DNA of 52,532 nucleotides. It comes from Bacillota bacterium. GTDB lineage: Bacteria; Bacillota; Sulfobacillia; DUSP01; JBFMCS01. The position numbers and the translations under genes were made by a program. The stretch is taken from assembly GCA_040754315.1 (NCBI GenBank), contig JBFMCS010000001.1:1-52532 (forward strand). Direction: 5' to 3'. Positions 34,937 through 44,239 of the stretch are shown here, in pieces; position 1 is the stretch's first letter, and each line of letters begins with the position of its first letter. Below the pieces are notes generated by a model that was not told the origin of the DNA, ran no database searches, and saw only the letters and a program-made list of their open reading frames with translations.

Positions 34937-36295
34937 TTGAAACCTGCTGACCTCCTCCTAACCGGAGGGCTCGTGATTACCATGAACGCCTCGACACAGG
35001 TACACGCCCCTGGTTCGCTGGTGATGACAGCCGGGCAGATAATGGATGTCGGTCCCTCGCCCAAGGTGGACGCCAGGTGGAAGCCGCGCGAGGTCTTGGA
35101 TGTCCAGGGCCGCATTATCATGCCCGGGCTCATAAACAGTCACACCCATGTGGCGATGGCCTTCACAAGAGGGCTCGGTCATCTTCCTAACCTGGATGCC
35201 CTCTACGATGTGGCGTGGCCACTGGAGCAGCTCCTCGCGCCTGAAGACATCTACCCCTTGGCCCTTCTTGGGATCGCCGAGTGCCTCAAGAGTGGCTCCA
35301 CCACAATAGCTGACCACTACTTTCACGCGAGCCACATCGCCCAAGCCTGCCTGGACTCGGGCATCCGGGCGGTACTGGGATCAACCCTGATTGACCAGGG
35401 TGGTCCCTTGCCCTCGGAGAGCACCTGGGAGAAAACCCTGGACTTCCTGGAGACCTGGACCGGAAGGACGTCCAGGATCACCCTGGCCGTAGCTCCCCAC
35501 GCCACTGACACCGTATCTCCCAGCCTGCTTAGGCAAGCCATCAAGCTCTCACGAGACGAGGAGCTCCTCATCCACATGCACCTGTCCCAATCGGACGAGG
35601 AGGTAGGTGTCATAGAGAAAGCCCACGGCAAGACCCCCGTGGGTTACCTCTGGGAAATGGGAGGACTAGGCCCCAGGACCCTGGCGGCCCATGCCAATCA
35701 CCTTAAGGAAGGCGACCTCCACCTCCTGGCCACCTCCGGCTGCAGCGTGGCCTACTGCCCCTCATCCCATGCCTCCACCGGTCATGCCGCTCCCGCCGCC
35801 CATATGATACGCCAGGGTATCCCGGTCTGCCTTGGCACAGACTGCCCTGCCTTCAACGATGACATGGACATGCTTGAGGAGATGAGGACAGCCATCTTCT
35901 GCCAGAACACCCTGGAGAGGCAAGCCTGGGCCATTCCCATTGCGAAGGCGGTAGAAATGGCCACGTCCGGGGGCGCATCGGCCCTAGCGCTTGACAAGAT
36001 CACCGGGAGCCTGGAGCCAGGCAAGCGCGGTGACATCCTGCTGCTGGACGCCCGTGCACCCAGGATGACACCGCTGCACGCCGGGACAGGCGCCTCACTG
36101 GTGGCCCTGTGCGCCAGCGAGGCCCAGGTGGAGGCAGTCTGGGTCGACGGCATCCAGGTAGTCAAGGACGGGAGGCTCCTCACCATTGACGAGGAAGAGG
36201 TGCTTGCCAGGGGAGCGTCCACCTGCCGCCGCCTCGCCAAAAGGGCAAGCGCAAGAGCGCCGGCACTATACCGTGCACTCTTGGGCGAGCGTTGA
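34937..36295 (+). CDS. Amidohydrolase of the MTA/S-adenosylhomocysteine deaminase family
   Basis: This 452-residue TIM-barrel deaminase has the metal motif NSHTHVAMAFTRGLG (H69, H71), LIHMHLSQSDEE (H215), LAAHANHL (H252) and LGTDCPAFNDDMDM (D302). This is the MtaD/SsnA/atrazine-chlorohydrolase subgroup pattern. Characterised members deaminate 5-methylthioadenosine, SAH or adenosine to the inosine analogue. The TTG at 34937 follows GGAAGGGAG at a rather long distance. It is the only plus-strand gene within the ribosome/sporulation block and sits next to a transposase scar, which suggests insertion. Deaminase activity on adenine nucleosides is likely; SsnA-like guanine or triazine deamination is the alternative. 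Confidence 0.85.
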   Translation: MKPADLLLTGGLVITMNASTQVHAPGSLVMTAGQIMDVGPSPKVDARWKPREVLDVQGRIIMPGLINSHTHVAMAFTRGLGHLPNLDALYDVAWPLEQLLAPEDIYPLALLGIAECLKSGSTTIADHYFHASHIAQACLDSGIRAVLGSTLIDQGGPLPSESTWEKTLDFLETWTGRTSRITLAVAPHATDTVSPSLLRQAIKLSRDEELLIHMHLSQSDEEVGVIEKAHGKTPVGYLWEMGGLGPRTLAAHANHLKEGDLHLLATSGCSVAYCPSSHASTGHAAPAAHMIRQGIPVCLGTDCPAFNDDMDMLEEMRTAIFCQNTLERQAWAIPIAKAVEMATSGGASALALDKITGSLEPGKRGDILLLDARAPRMTPLHAGTGASLVALCASEAQVEAVWVDGIQVVKDGRLLTIDEEEVLARGASTCRRLAKRASARAPALYRALLGER

Positions 36296-36302
36296 GTCAA
36301 CC

Positions 36303-37997
36303 CTATACTAGTCTCGCCTTGGCATAGGTCCGGAAGGCCCGGGTCACCTCAACCTTTACCCGGTCCCCCACCATCTTGCCCCCTCCTTCGATGTCGATGA
36401 CATAGCCCTCAACCCGGGCGATGCCGTCCCAGGGATTGGATACGTGGGGCTCCTCAACCTTCAACTCCAGGACCTGTCCCTCATGTACAGGAAAGGCCTT
36501 CTCCTCAACCTCCTTGCGAGTCCCCAGCGCCCTGAGATTAATGCTCTCCATATGCACCTCATCCGACCCCTTGATGTAGACGCAGCGCCCCGTTTCCTTC
36601 TCCAGCTCCCGGAGGTTCGAACCGCCCGCTCCTATCAGCAGGGAGGCCACGGCAGGGTTCACCTCAATAAGAACTGCCTCACTCTCGGAACGCTTGAGGA
36701 TGGACTTGAGTTCCTCGCGGACCTTCCGTGCCATGGTCTCCTCAGATAGCACCTTTCCCTTTCCCTGGCAATAGGGGCAGGGCCGCAGCATCGAAGCCTC
36801 AAGTCCCTGCCTTACCTTCTTCCTGGTCATCTCCACCAGACCCAGCTGGGTAAGCCCGAGAATGTGGGCCTTGGTCCTATCTCGCTTGAGGCATTCGTCC
36901 AGGACCTTTAGCACCTCTTGGCGGTGCTCCGCCTTCTCCATGTCTATGAAGTCAATGATTATGATCCCGCCTATGTCTCTAAGCCTCAGCTGGCGGGCGA
37001 TCTCCTTGGCTGCCTCCATATTGGTCTTGAACACGGTATCCGCAAGATTGGTTGTGCCCACGTACTTCCCGGTGTTCACATCGATGGCTGTGAGTGCCTC
37101 CATCTGGTCAATCACCAGGTAGCCCCCGGACTTCAGCCAGACCCTCTTCTTCAGCGCTTGCTCCACTTCGGACCCGAGCCCGTAGAAGTCAAAGAGGCTA
37201 CGCTCCTTCTGGCTGAACAGCTGCACCCGTTCCTTAAGGGCGGGGGATATGTAATCGAGAAGGTCCAGTATCCTGTCCCTCTCGTTCCGGTCGTCAACGT
37301 AGAGGCGCTCCACATCCTCAGTGAACAGGTCGCGAATGATCCGGTAGACGAGTCCAATATCCCTGTGCAGGAGCGCTGGCGCCTTGCTGTTCTTGGAGCG
37401 CTGCTGAACCCTGTTCCACAGGCGCTTGAGGAAACTCATGTCGCTCTCCAGTTCCTTCCGGGACTTCCCCTCGGCGACCGTCCTCACGATCAGCCCCACC
37501 CCGGAAGGACGGATGCCTTCCGTCATCTTGCGGAGCCGGTCTCTCTCCTTGTCTTCCTGTATCCTCCGGGACACCCCCACATAATCCACGCTGGGCATGA
37601 ACACTAGGTATCTTCCCGGGAGGGTGATATGCCGGCTCACCCTGGCGCCCTTGGAGCCTATGGGTTCCTTAACGACCTGCACCATGATCTCCTGGCCCAC
37701 ATGGAGGATATCCTTGATGGTGAGGTTCTTGAGATCCTCCCCGATGTCTTCCTCATCATCCTCGTTCTTGGGCATGAGGGCGTCATCGACATAGAGGAAG
37801 GAATTCCGGTCAAGGCCGATATCCACGAAGGCTGCCTGCATCCCAGGGAGCACATTGTCGACCTTTCCCTTGTAGATGTTCCCAACCACCCTCTGGGTAA
37901 CGGGGCGTTCAATGTAGTACTCCACGAGAGAGCCGTCTTCGAGAACCGCTACCTTGGTCTCATCATGCTCGACGCTGACCAAGATCTCCTTTTCCAA
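36303..37997 (-). CDS. rng: Ribonuclease E/G family endoribonuclease
   Basis: This 564-residue RNase of the E/G family cuts single-stranded RNA and matures rRNA. An S1 domain at about 35-130 includes an acidic insertion (MPKNEDDEEDIGED). The DNase-I-like catalytic part has D306 (ALTAIDVNTGKYVG) and D349 (IIIIDFIDM) as Mg ligands, and the zinc-link CPYC (C407, C410) for dimerisation. No RNase E-type degradosome tail; length is between RNase G and E. A further S1-like stretch (VYDIEGGG-type barrel) is present near the C terminus. The TTG at 37997 lies behind AGGAGAG. Third gene after TIGR03960 and DUF2344. Confidence 0.9.
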   Translation of the reverse strand: MEKEILVSVEHDETKVAVLEDGSLVEYYIERPVTQRVVGNIYKGKVDNVLPGMQAAFVDIGLDRNSFLYVDDALMPKNEDDEEDIGEDLKNLTIKDILHVGQEIMVQVVKEPIGSKGARVSRHITLPGRYLVFMPSVDYVGVSRRIQEDKERDRLRKMTEGIRPSGVGLIVRTVAEGKSRKELESDMSFLKRLWNRVQQRSKNSKAPALLHRDIGLVYRIIRDLFTEDVERLYVDDRNERDRILDLLDYISPALKERVQLFSQKERSLFDFYGLGSEVEQALKKRVWLKSGGYLVIDQMEALTAIDVNTGKYVGTTNLADTVFKTNMEAAKEIARQLRLRDIGGIIIIDFIDMEKAEHRQEVLKVLDECLKRDRTKAHILGLTQLGLVEMTRKKVRQGLEASMLRPCPYCQGKGKVLSEETMARKVREELKSILKRSESEAVLIEVNPAVASLLIGAGGSNLRELEKETGRCVYIKGSDEVHMESINLRALGTRKEVEEKAFPVHEGQVLELKVEEPHVSNPWDGIARVEGYVIDIEGGGKMVGDRVKVEVTRAFRTYAKARLV

Positions 37998-38000
37998 ACT

Positions 38001-38735
38001 TCATCTCTCCTCATAAGCATCCATTAGATGCGGTTTAGAACAAAAACTTCGCTGGCTCTTACAAGGGCTGCCCTTCAGCAATAGGTCCTCGCGATGCACA
38101 TCAATGTGACCCAGGTCTATCCTGTCCTCCAGCCGGGAGGACAGGAGACTCATAACCTCTTTGGGCCTGAGGGTGCCCTGTGGCCCCACCCCCAGGACCA
38201 TCCTGATGGTCACCTCGCCTCCATCCAGAGAAAGCACCTCCAGGGAATGCATAAGAGGCCTAGCATCGTGAGTCCTACCCTCCTTCCCTCTCTTCCTCAC
38301 CGGAATCGTATCCATAGAAAGCAAGTCCTCTATGGCCTTCTCGAGAGCCACAGGCGCCAGCGTCTCATCGCACCGGGCACTTACCCTGTACGAGGCAGCC
38401 CTAACCTGTGCCTCCAGGGAAGGTCCCATCTCGGGCACCTCCATAACCTCGGCTACCTCGATCCCCGGAGGCAGCGATCCCGAGAGTGCCTTGGCGAACT
38501 CCAGCGGTCCCAGTCGCCCTTCGAGGAAGAACTCAGCGTACTCGGCGTCGCTGCCAGCACCGACAGGCAACGCGGTGGCCAGGGAGAACCTGGGGTGAGG
38601 GTTAAAGCCCTGGGTCAAGGCCACAGGGATGCCCGCCCTTCTGAGCGCCCGTTCTAGGGCCCTCCTCAGGTCCAGGTGGGACATGAAACGGGCATCATGG
38701 AGTTTCCTCAGCCGGGCCCTGATGCGCTGAGCCAC
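38001..38735 (-). CDS. DUF2344/TIGR03936 radical SAM-associated protein
   Basis: This 244-residue partner protein belongs to the neighbouring radical SAM enzyme. KLHDARFMSHLDLRRALERALRRAGIPVALTQGFNPHPRFSLATALPVG is the near-invariant N-terminal block of TIGR03936. In some lineages this domain is fused to the C terminus of the radical SAM protein; here it is a separate gene overlapping it by 41 bases. The GTG at 38735 follows GGAGGAGAG. The pair always accompanies rng and rplU in Clostridia; its reaction is unknown. Confidence 0.9.
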   Translation of the reverse strand: MAQRIRARLRKLHDARFMSHLDLRRALERALRRAGIPVALTQGFNPHPRFSLATALPVGAGSDAEYAEFFLEGRLGPLEFAKALSGSLPPGIEVAEVMEVPEMGPSLEAQVRAASYRVSARCDETLAPVALEKAIEDLLSMDTIPVRKRGKEGRTHDARPLMHSLEVLSLDGGEVTIRMVLGVGPQGTLRPKEVMSLLSSRLEDRIDLGHIDVHREDLLLKGSPCKSQRSFCSKPHLMDAYEER

Positions 38736-40593
38736 CGGTGCTCTCTCCTCCCTTGATATCCATGGGAACCCCTAGCTCCAGACACACCCCGCAGCTTTTG
38801 CACGGCTCCTCCCTGCAGTCTGAGGTCTTCTGGCCCTCCATAGCCCTGCGGTGTTCCCTCATGAGGAATTCCTCGGATAACCCCACATCTATGTGGTCCC
38901 AGGGGAACACCTCGTCGTAGTGTCTTGGCCGGTTTGCGAAGAACGCGGGATCAAGCCCAGCCTCCTCGAAGCCCTCCAGCCAGCGGTCTAGCCGGAAATG
39001 CTCGGTCCAGGCATCGAAGCGGGCACCCCTCCTCCACGCCCCCTCCACGGCCCGGGCAACCCTCCGGTCTCCCCTGGAAAGGGCGGCCTCCAGGAAGCTC
39101 ACCTCCGCATCGTGCCATGAGAACTTGACCCCAGGCATTCTCAGCCGCCTGGCCAGGTGCTCCTGCCGGCGCTTCACCTCGTCCAGGGGGATCTGCCCCT
39201 CCCATTGAAATGGGGTATGGGCCTTGGGAACGAACACGCTGGCACTCACAGTCAGCCGGAGCCGGTCCTTTTGCCCTTGGGCCCTGTGGATCTCCCGCAC
39301 CCTCTTGACCAAGTCCACCATGGCATCCAAGTCTTCACCTGTCTCCGTGGGCAACCCCACCATGAAGTAGAGCTTCAGGCTGTTCCAACCCGACTGGAAA
39401 GCCTGGGCCACGGCTTCCAGGAAGTCCGCCTCGACAACATCCTTGTTTATGACATCCCTGAGCCTCTGGCTTCCTGCCTCCGGCGCCAGGGTAAGGCCGG
39501 ACTTGCGAACCCTCCGGACCTGCTCGGCCAAGGACAGCGAGAACGCGTCCGCCCTGATGGAGGGAAGCGATACCCCTACACCCTTGGCCTCAAACTCCCC
39601 CAGGAGGTCAAGAAGGGTCTTGATTCCCGAGTAGTCCGTGCTGGAAAGGGAGGACAGGGATATCTCATCATGTCCCGTGGCAGCCAGGATACGCCTGGCC
39701 TGGTCCAAGAGGGTCTCTGGTGAGCGTTCCCTCACAGGCCTGCAGGTAAAGCCGGCGTGACAGAACCGGCAGCCCCTGGTGCACCCCCGGAATACCTCCA
39801 GTACCACTCGATCGTGTACCACGTCCATATTGGGCACGATGGGGTATAGGGGGAATGGGGCAATGTCCAGGTCCTCCACCACCCTCTTCCTCACTGTACG
39901 CGGCAGCCCCTCCCCGGGTTCAATGGAGGACACGCGACCGTCCTTGCAGTACCCGACCCTGTACATTGAGGGGACGTACACCCCATCAATTGCTGCTAGG
40001 TCACTAAGGAGCCCCCTGCGGCCACCGGGGCGCCCTGACTGTTTCCAGGAGAGGTAGGCGTCAACCAAGTCCAAGACCAGGCCCTCCCCCTCTCCCAGGG
40101 CCATGGCATCAAAGAAGGGCACCATAGGTTCCCCGTTGAGGGTGCACGGGCCTCCCGCAAGGATCAAGGGGTCGGTGTTGGCCCTCTCGGACGCAAGCAA
40201 TGGAATACCTGCGAGATCCAGCATGTTCAGGACATTGGCGTAGCCCATCTCGTACTGGAGGCTAAAACCGATCACGTCAAACTCCCTAGCCTTCGTCCAG
40301 CTCTCCAGTGAGAACAGGGGGATGGATGCCTCCCTCATCCTCTCCTCCATGTCCACCCAAGGCGCGAAGACCCTTTCGGCGTAGACATCGGGCCTGGAGT
40401 TCAGCACGTGGTAGAGAATGTGGGTGCCCAGGTGAGACATGGCAACCTCGTACACATCGGGGAATGCCAAGGCGAACCTCACCTGAACGCTAGCGGGGTC
40501 CTTGTGGACCGAGTTGAGTTCGTTTCCCAGGTAGCGAGTGGGCTTGGTGACGGACAGAAGAAGCCTGTCCCGGTCGTGGCCCTGTATAACCAT
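38695..40593 (-). CDS. TIGR03960 family B12-binding-domain radical SAM protein
   Basis: This radical SAM protein of about 632 residues has an N-terminal B12-binding-like Rossmann part (about 30-190, with ALAFPDVYEVAMSHLGTHILY) and an iron-sulfur motif FRGCTRGCRFC (C271, C275, C278). The SAM-binding segments include SLSSTDYSGI and LTLAPEAGSQRLRDVINK. The C-terminal region has a Cys-rich CKSCGVC motif near residue 610, a possible second metal site. Function is unknown; a tRNA or ribosome modification role is often suspected from synteny. The ATG at 40593 gives the family length but has no clear ribosome binding site; the open frame continues to 40719. Confidence 0.88.
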   Translation of the reverse strand: MVIQGHDRDRLLLSVTKPTRYLGNELNSVHKDPASVQVRFALAFPDVYEVAMSHLGTHILYHVLNSRPDVYAERVFAPWVDMEERMREASIPLFSLESWTKAREFDVIGFSLQYEMGYANVLNMLDLAGIPLLASERANTDPLILAGGPCTLNGEPMVPFFDAMALGEGEGLVLDLVDAYLSWKQSGRPGGRRGLLSDLAAIDGVYVPSMYRVGYCKDGRVSSIEPGEGLPRTVRKRVVEDLDIAPFPLYPIVPNMDVVHDRVVLEVFRGCTRGCRFCHAGFTCRPVRERSPETLLDQARRILAATGHDEISLSSLSSTDYSGIKTLLDLLGEFEAKGVGVSLPSIRADAFSLSLAEQVRRVRKSGLTLAPEAGSQRLRDVINKDVVEADFLEAVAQAFQSGWNSLKLYFMVGLPTETGEDLDAMVDLVKRVREIHRAQGQKDRLRLTVSASVFVPKAHTPFQWEGQIPLDEVKRRQEHLARRLRMPGVKFSWHDAEVSFLEAALSRGDRRVARAVEGAWRRGARFDAWTEHFRLDRWLEGFEEAGLDPAFFANRPRHYDEVFPWDHIDVGLSEEFLMREHRRAMEGQKTSDCREEPCKSCGVCLELGVPMDIKGGESTGGSAHQGPAEETP

Positions 40594-40719
40594 GTCAGAG
40601 CGCGGTGTGCCGCTGTGCCCCCTCTGCCAGTCATCTTCTTGTACGATTATAACCCATTTTCCTGGTATTGACCACGGAGGCGGGCTGGCGGCGCCTGCCC
40701 CGGTTCCGGTGCACCCCAA

Positions 40720-41203
40720 GAACCTATAGGCTGTGGAGGCCCCCGGGCTACGTGAGTGCCCTGTGGGTCTAGGCTGGCCACGGGACCCTGCGCGTCAAAC
40801 ACCATCCCTAACCCTGCCTTTGGTGAAATGACGGGGGGTGAACTACTGGAGGATGAGGTTTTGGAAAGGGTTCTGAGTGAGGAGGGCTATGCGGTCCCGG
40901 CGCTGTAACCAGCCGGGGGTCAAGCCCACATGACACTAGAGGATCCGGGGCTCCCCCGGAGGACACGGGCATGTTGCCAGCCATGGCCCCCAATACTCCC
41001 AGCCCGGATCACTCAAAACCATTGGGAAACCTGGGCGAGCATCTCACCTCGCCGAGCCCAGTCCGGAAGTGAACCGGCTGGGGGCGGCGACAACCTTCAG
41101 GGCGCATGCCTCTAGGCGCTGGTGACACTTGCCTCATTGCCGAGGCACCAGAAGGCCAGGCAGTCTTAGAGCAGGGCTCCTACCAGGGAGCCCGTCGGGC
41201 ACC
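40720..41203. other. Intergenic region without a recognisable gene
   Basis: Nearly 500 GC-rich bases lie between the divergent ends of the radical SAM and IclR genes. A 25-codon plus-strand frame beginning near 40830 (GELLEDEVLERVLSEEGYAVPAL) is protein-like and could be the tail of a lost gene, but nothing extends it. No terminator or tRNA was found. Confidence 0.5.
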
Positions 41204-41998
41204 CTAGGAACCCCGGAGGCCCCGGGCTTCCGGATAACCCATCTCCCTGGAGATGGCATTCGAATACTTCAATATGAGTTCCGTGAACTCCTGGGTAGCC
41301 CTATCGTCCATCCGGGTGGCGGGGGCGAGTATGGCTATGGCGGCAATAACCTGTCCGTTGTGGTTACGGATGGGCGCTGCTACCGACCTGGCGCCCACTA
41401 CGCCCTCACCATCTGAGAAGGCATAGCCCTGCTGGCGTATCTTTGCCATTTCGGGTTTCAAAGCCCTCGGGTCAGTGATGGTGTTTGGTGTATAGGCTTC
41501 AAGTCCCTTCTCCTGGATGATCCTGTCCATCTCCCTTTCAGGCAGGAAGGCCATGAGCGCCTTGGACAGCGCGCCCACATGCAGGGCCACCCTCTCCCCC
41601 AGCGCTATCCTGACCTGAAAGTTGCTGGGCGTCTCCTTAGAGACCAGGCAGAGGGCTTCGTCGTGGTCTATCACGCTCAGATTGACGTTTTCCTTTGACA
41701 CCCTGGCCAACTCCTCCGCGTAGGGAGTGGCCACCCGGACAACATCCAGGCTATCCAGCAGGGCCGCGGCTATTTCTATGATCCTGAAGCCCAACCGGTA
41801 CTTGCCCGTCACCCAATCCTGGTCCGCAAAGCCCTTGGCCATGAGGGTATTGACCAGCCGGAAGACGGTGGCGACAGAAAGCCCTGTCTTCCTTGAGAGA
41901 TCCGTAAGGCTCTGACCGGACGGCACCTCGGTCATGGCGGAGACTATGTCAAGCGCGCGCTCCACGGAACGAACGGTATTCTTCTGGCTCAGCCCCAT
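41204..41998 (-). CDS. IclR family transcriptional regulator
   Basis: This IclR regulator of about 264 residues has an N-terminal winged helix (TVRSVERALDIVSAM..QSLTDLSRKTGLSVATVFRLVNTLMAKGF) and a C-terminal effector domain typical of the family (HVGALSKALMAFLPERE, QGYAFSDGEGVVGARSVAAPIRNHNGQVIAAIAI). Such proteins control catabolic genes for aromatic or small organic acids. No target operon is adjacent, so it may act elsewhere. The ATG at 41998 has GGGAGGGG almost touching it; a GTG at 42025 or the ATG at 42061 are alternatives. Confidence 0.88.
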   Translation of the reverse strand: MGLSQKNTVRSVERALDIVSAMTEVPSGQSLTDLSRKTGLSVATVFRLVNTLMAKGFADQDWVTGKYRLGFRIIEIAAALLDSLDVVRVATPYAEELARVSKENVNLSVIDHDEALCLVSKETPSNFQVRIALGERVALHVGALSKALMAFLPEREMDRIIQEKGLEAYTPNTITDPRALKPEMAKIRQQGYAFSDGEGVVGARSVAAPIRNHNGQVIAAIAILAPATRMDDRATQEFTELILKYSNAISREMGYPEARGLRGS

Positions 41999-42061
41999 CC
42001 CCTCCCGCAGACCCGTTTTCGCCACGCAGAAGGCCTTTTCATTCTTCTGTCCCGGCCACAA

Positions 42062-42453
42062 CGAATCCTTCCATTATCGATAAAGAGCAAACAGAACAGG
42101 TGTCCAAAGACCGCCGGGGCTGAAGCCGAGCCCGTAGCACATCGGGTAGGATCGCTGATAGGAAGGGAAAGATGCTGGCCTGTGGCGAGCCTGTTTCCGC
42201 CCTGAACGACTGGACATCCCTGTGGGAAGTGTATCTACGAACCCGCCCTGGCTGAGCTGGAACGGCTGTGAATAGGCCCTAGGGAGGAACGCCAGGACCT
42301 GGAGGCAGGGCAGGTGGGCATGCCCCCAGGCCCTTAACGTGGGGAAGTGAAAAAGGCTGCCTCAGGTCTTCCGGTCCCGTCCCACAGGTGTGCCGTGAGA
42401 GCCTGACAGGCCGCCCGGCGGCCACCGGCGGCCCTCAATCTCTTCTTGGGCGA
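42062..42453. other. Intergenic region without a recognisable gene
   Basis: About 390 GC-rich bases lie between the IclR gene and spoIVFB. Short protein-like runs (for example LWEVYLRTRP near 42210 on the plus strand) are not supported by start codons or length. The IclR promoter is expected at the lower end, and an AT-rich TTATCGATAAAG lies at 42074-42085. Confidence 0.5.
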
Positions 42454-43329
42454 CTAGCGCCCCAGCAGGCGGCCCAGGGACACCCCTCCACCCATGTTAA
42501 GCATTGCATCGAGGATCTGGAGTTCAGATAGGCGCCCCAGCGGCGCTAGGTCATCGTCAGCCACAACCACCAGGTGGTAGCAACCCGGCGAGAAACCCCT
42601 GGCCACCTCCTCCACCAGGGCATCCCGGTGCGCGATGATCTGCCTTACAGGCATCTGTCCCTTCTTCAGCAAGACCTCTTTCTTCCTGGCTACATCCAGG
42701 AGGATGAGAAAGGCCGCCGAACGCCTCTCCTTGCCGGCGGCCATGAAGAGAAAGGCCCCGGCAACCGCCAGGTTGACCCCAGCCATCTGGCCCGTCCACA
42801 CCATCCCGGCGCCCAGGGCCACCAGGGTTGCAGCAATCCAGCGGCCGTGGCCAGTCAGGACCTTTGTGGCCTCCCGGTAGCCCAGGCGGGGGGTAAGCAT
42901 CGCCCTGAGCACCCGGCCCCCGTCCAGGGGCAGCACAGGAAACAGGTTGAAGAGGCCGATGGCCAGGTTGGTCTCGATGAACAAGGTGAGGGAGCCAGGC
43001 CGCCAGATCGGGATGCCCGAAAGCCACCAGGCCAAGGCCGACACTGCCAGGTTGTGAAGGGGTCCGGCCAAGGCGACCACGGCCTCAACGGCGGTATCCC
43101 CCCAGTCATCCTCAAAGCGCAGGGCACCCCCGAAGGGGTAGAGGTCTACCTCCGTGGGCCTGTGGCCAAACCCTGAGGCCACAAGAAAATGGGCCATCTC
43201 ATGACCCGCTATAGAGAGTAGCAGCGCCAGGGCGTGAGAGCCCAAGCCGGCCAGGACGAAGCCAAGCGCCAGGACCAGGAAGGCCCCGTTGATCCTGACC
43301 CTTACCCCACATACCTCCCCGATGTACAC
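42454..43329 (-). CDS. spoIVFB: SpoIVFB-like M50 site-2 protease
   Basis: This 291-residue intramembrane zinc protease has the metal motif AGHEMAHFLV (H43, E44, H47) in a hydrophobic helix and the third ligand in LFPVLPLDGGRV (D136). A C-terminal regulatory domain resembling a CBS module (KKGQMPVRQIIAHRDALVEEVARGF ... YHLVVVADDDL..GRLSE) follows. SpoIVFB processes pro-sigma-K in the mother cell after engulfment. The partner SpoIVFA-like gene is eight bases upstream. In Bacillus the pair also lies beside rplU; here rng, the TIGR genes, the IclR gene and the deaminase gene lie between. Confidence 0.88.
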   Translation of the reverse strand: MYIGEVCGVRVRINGAFLVLALGFVLAGLGSHALALLLSIAGHEMAHFLVASGFGHRPTEVDLYPFGGALRFEDDWGDTAVEAVVALAGPLHNLAVSALAWWLSGIPIWRPGSLTLFIETNLAIGLFNLFPVLPLDGGRVLRAMLTPRLGYREATKVLTGHGRWIAATLVALGAGMVWTGQMAGVNLAVAGAFLFMAAGKERRSAAFLILLDVARKKEVLLKKGQMPVRQIIAHRDALVEEVARGFSPGCYHLVVVADDDLAPLGRLSELQILDAMLNMGGGVSLGRLLGR

Positions 43330-43336
43330 GGCCGGT

Positions 43337-44077
43337 CTACGGCCCTTGCTCGCCCTTGCCCAGGTAGGCGGCAGGATCTACTGGGACCCCCTCTTCCCGC
43401 ACCTCAAAGTGCAGGTGGGGAGTGAGGGCGTTCCCTGTCTGCCCAACCCTCCCTATGATGTCCCCTTGTTTGACCGGCTGAGGGCTCCGCACCAGTACCT
43501 CAGAGAGGTGGGCGTAGGCTGTCTCCAGTCCTGCTCCATGAAGCACGGTGACAAGGTTCCCGTAGGTCGGGCTCTCCACCACCCCTGATACCTGCCCATC
43601 CATGACTGCCATGACCGGGGTGCCCAGGGGGGCTTCAATATCAAGGCCTTCATGGAAGTGATCCTTCCCCGTATCCAGGTCTGACCGCCAGCCGAAACCG
43701 GAGATTATGCGGCCCTCCATGGGCCATTTCATGGTTTGGGTCTCCGGTTCCTTCTCTTCCTCTAAAAGGGGAGAGAGGAAGGGTAAGAGGGGCTTATCCC
43801 CCCGGGCCAGGGTCTCCGCGGTAGGCAGCCTCCGCAGCGCTGTCACCAAGTTCGTATCCCGGGTGACCACCCACCTCACCGCATCCCGGGTTTCCCCTGC
43901 CACACTGGGGGGCAACTCCTGGATAGCCAGGACCAAGGCTAACAGCACCAGGGACACAACGGTCTGCTTGAGAAACCGGGAGCTTCCCGTTCTGTCGCCA
44001 AGATCGTAGGGAGCCCTTCCCCACCGCCTGAGGCCCTTCCTGAGGGAGCGCCTTACCCTCCGGCTCGCGTGACCCAT
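43337..44077 (-). CDS. spoIVFA: SpoIVFA-like membrane protein with M23 (LytM) domain
   Basis: This 246-residue protein has a basic cytoplasmic tail, one transmembrane helix (about 38-54), a linker and a C-terminal LytM/M23 domain (about 120-240). The zinc and catalytic residues appear complete: HFHEGLD (H142, D146), AYAHLSE (H190) and PHLHFEV (H221, H223). SpoIVFA anchors and restrains the SpoIVFB protease and is itself cut by SpoIVB/CtpB; the immediate spoIVFB neighbour supports that role. Presence of intact M23 residues leaves open an endopeptidase activity like that of clostridial SpoIIQ. ATG start with GAGAGGATGG ahead. Confidence 0.8.
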   Translation of the reverse strand: MGHASRRVRRSLRKGLRRWGRAPYDLGDRTGSSRFLKQTVVSLVLLALVLAIQELPPSVAGETRDAVRWVVTRDTNLVTALRRLPTAETLARGDKPLLPFLSPLLEEEKEPETQTMKWPMEGRIISGFGWRSDLDTGKDHFHEGLDIEAPLGTPVMAVMDGQVSGVVESPTYGNLVTVLHGAGLETAYAHLSEVLVRSPQPVKQGDIIGRVGQTGNALTPHLHFEVREEGVPVDPAAYLGKGEQGP

Positions 44078-44239
44078 GTCCCTACCATCCTCTCAGGTGT
44101 GTCTCTGAAGATGTATATGGGACGGGGGGCCCCGGTATACCACCTCGGGCAAGGCATCTAGGGAACGAAGAGCGCCTTTGCCACCGATTCCAGATGGCCC
44201 AGGGTTAGACATTCGTGCATCTGGCAACACGACCTTACG

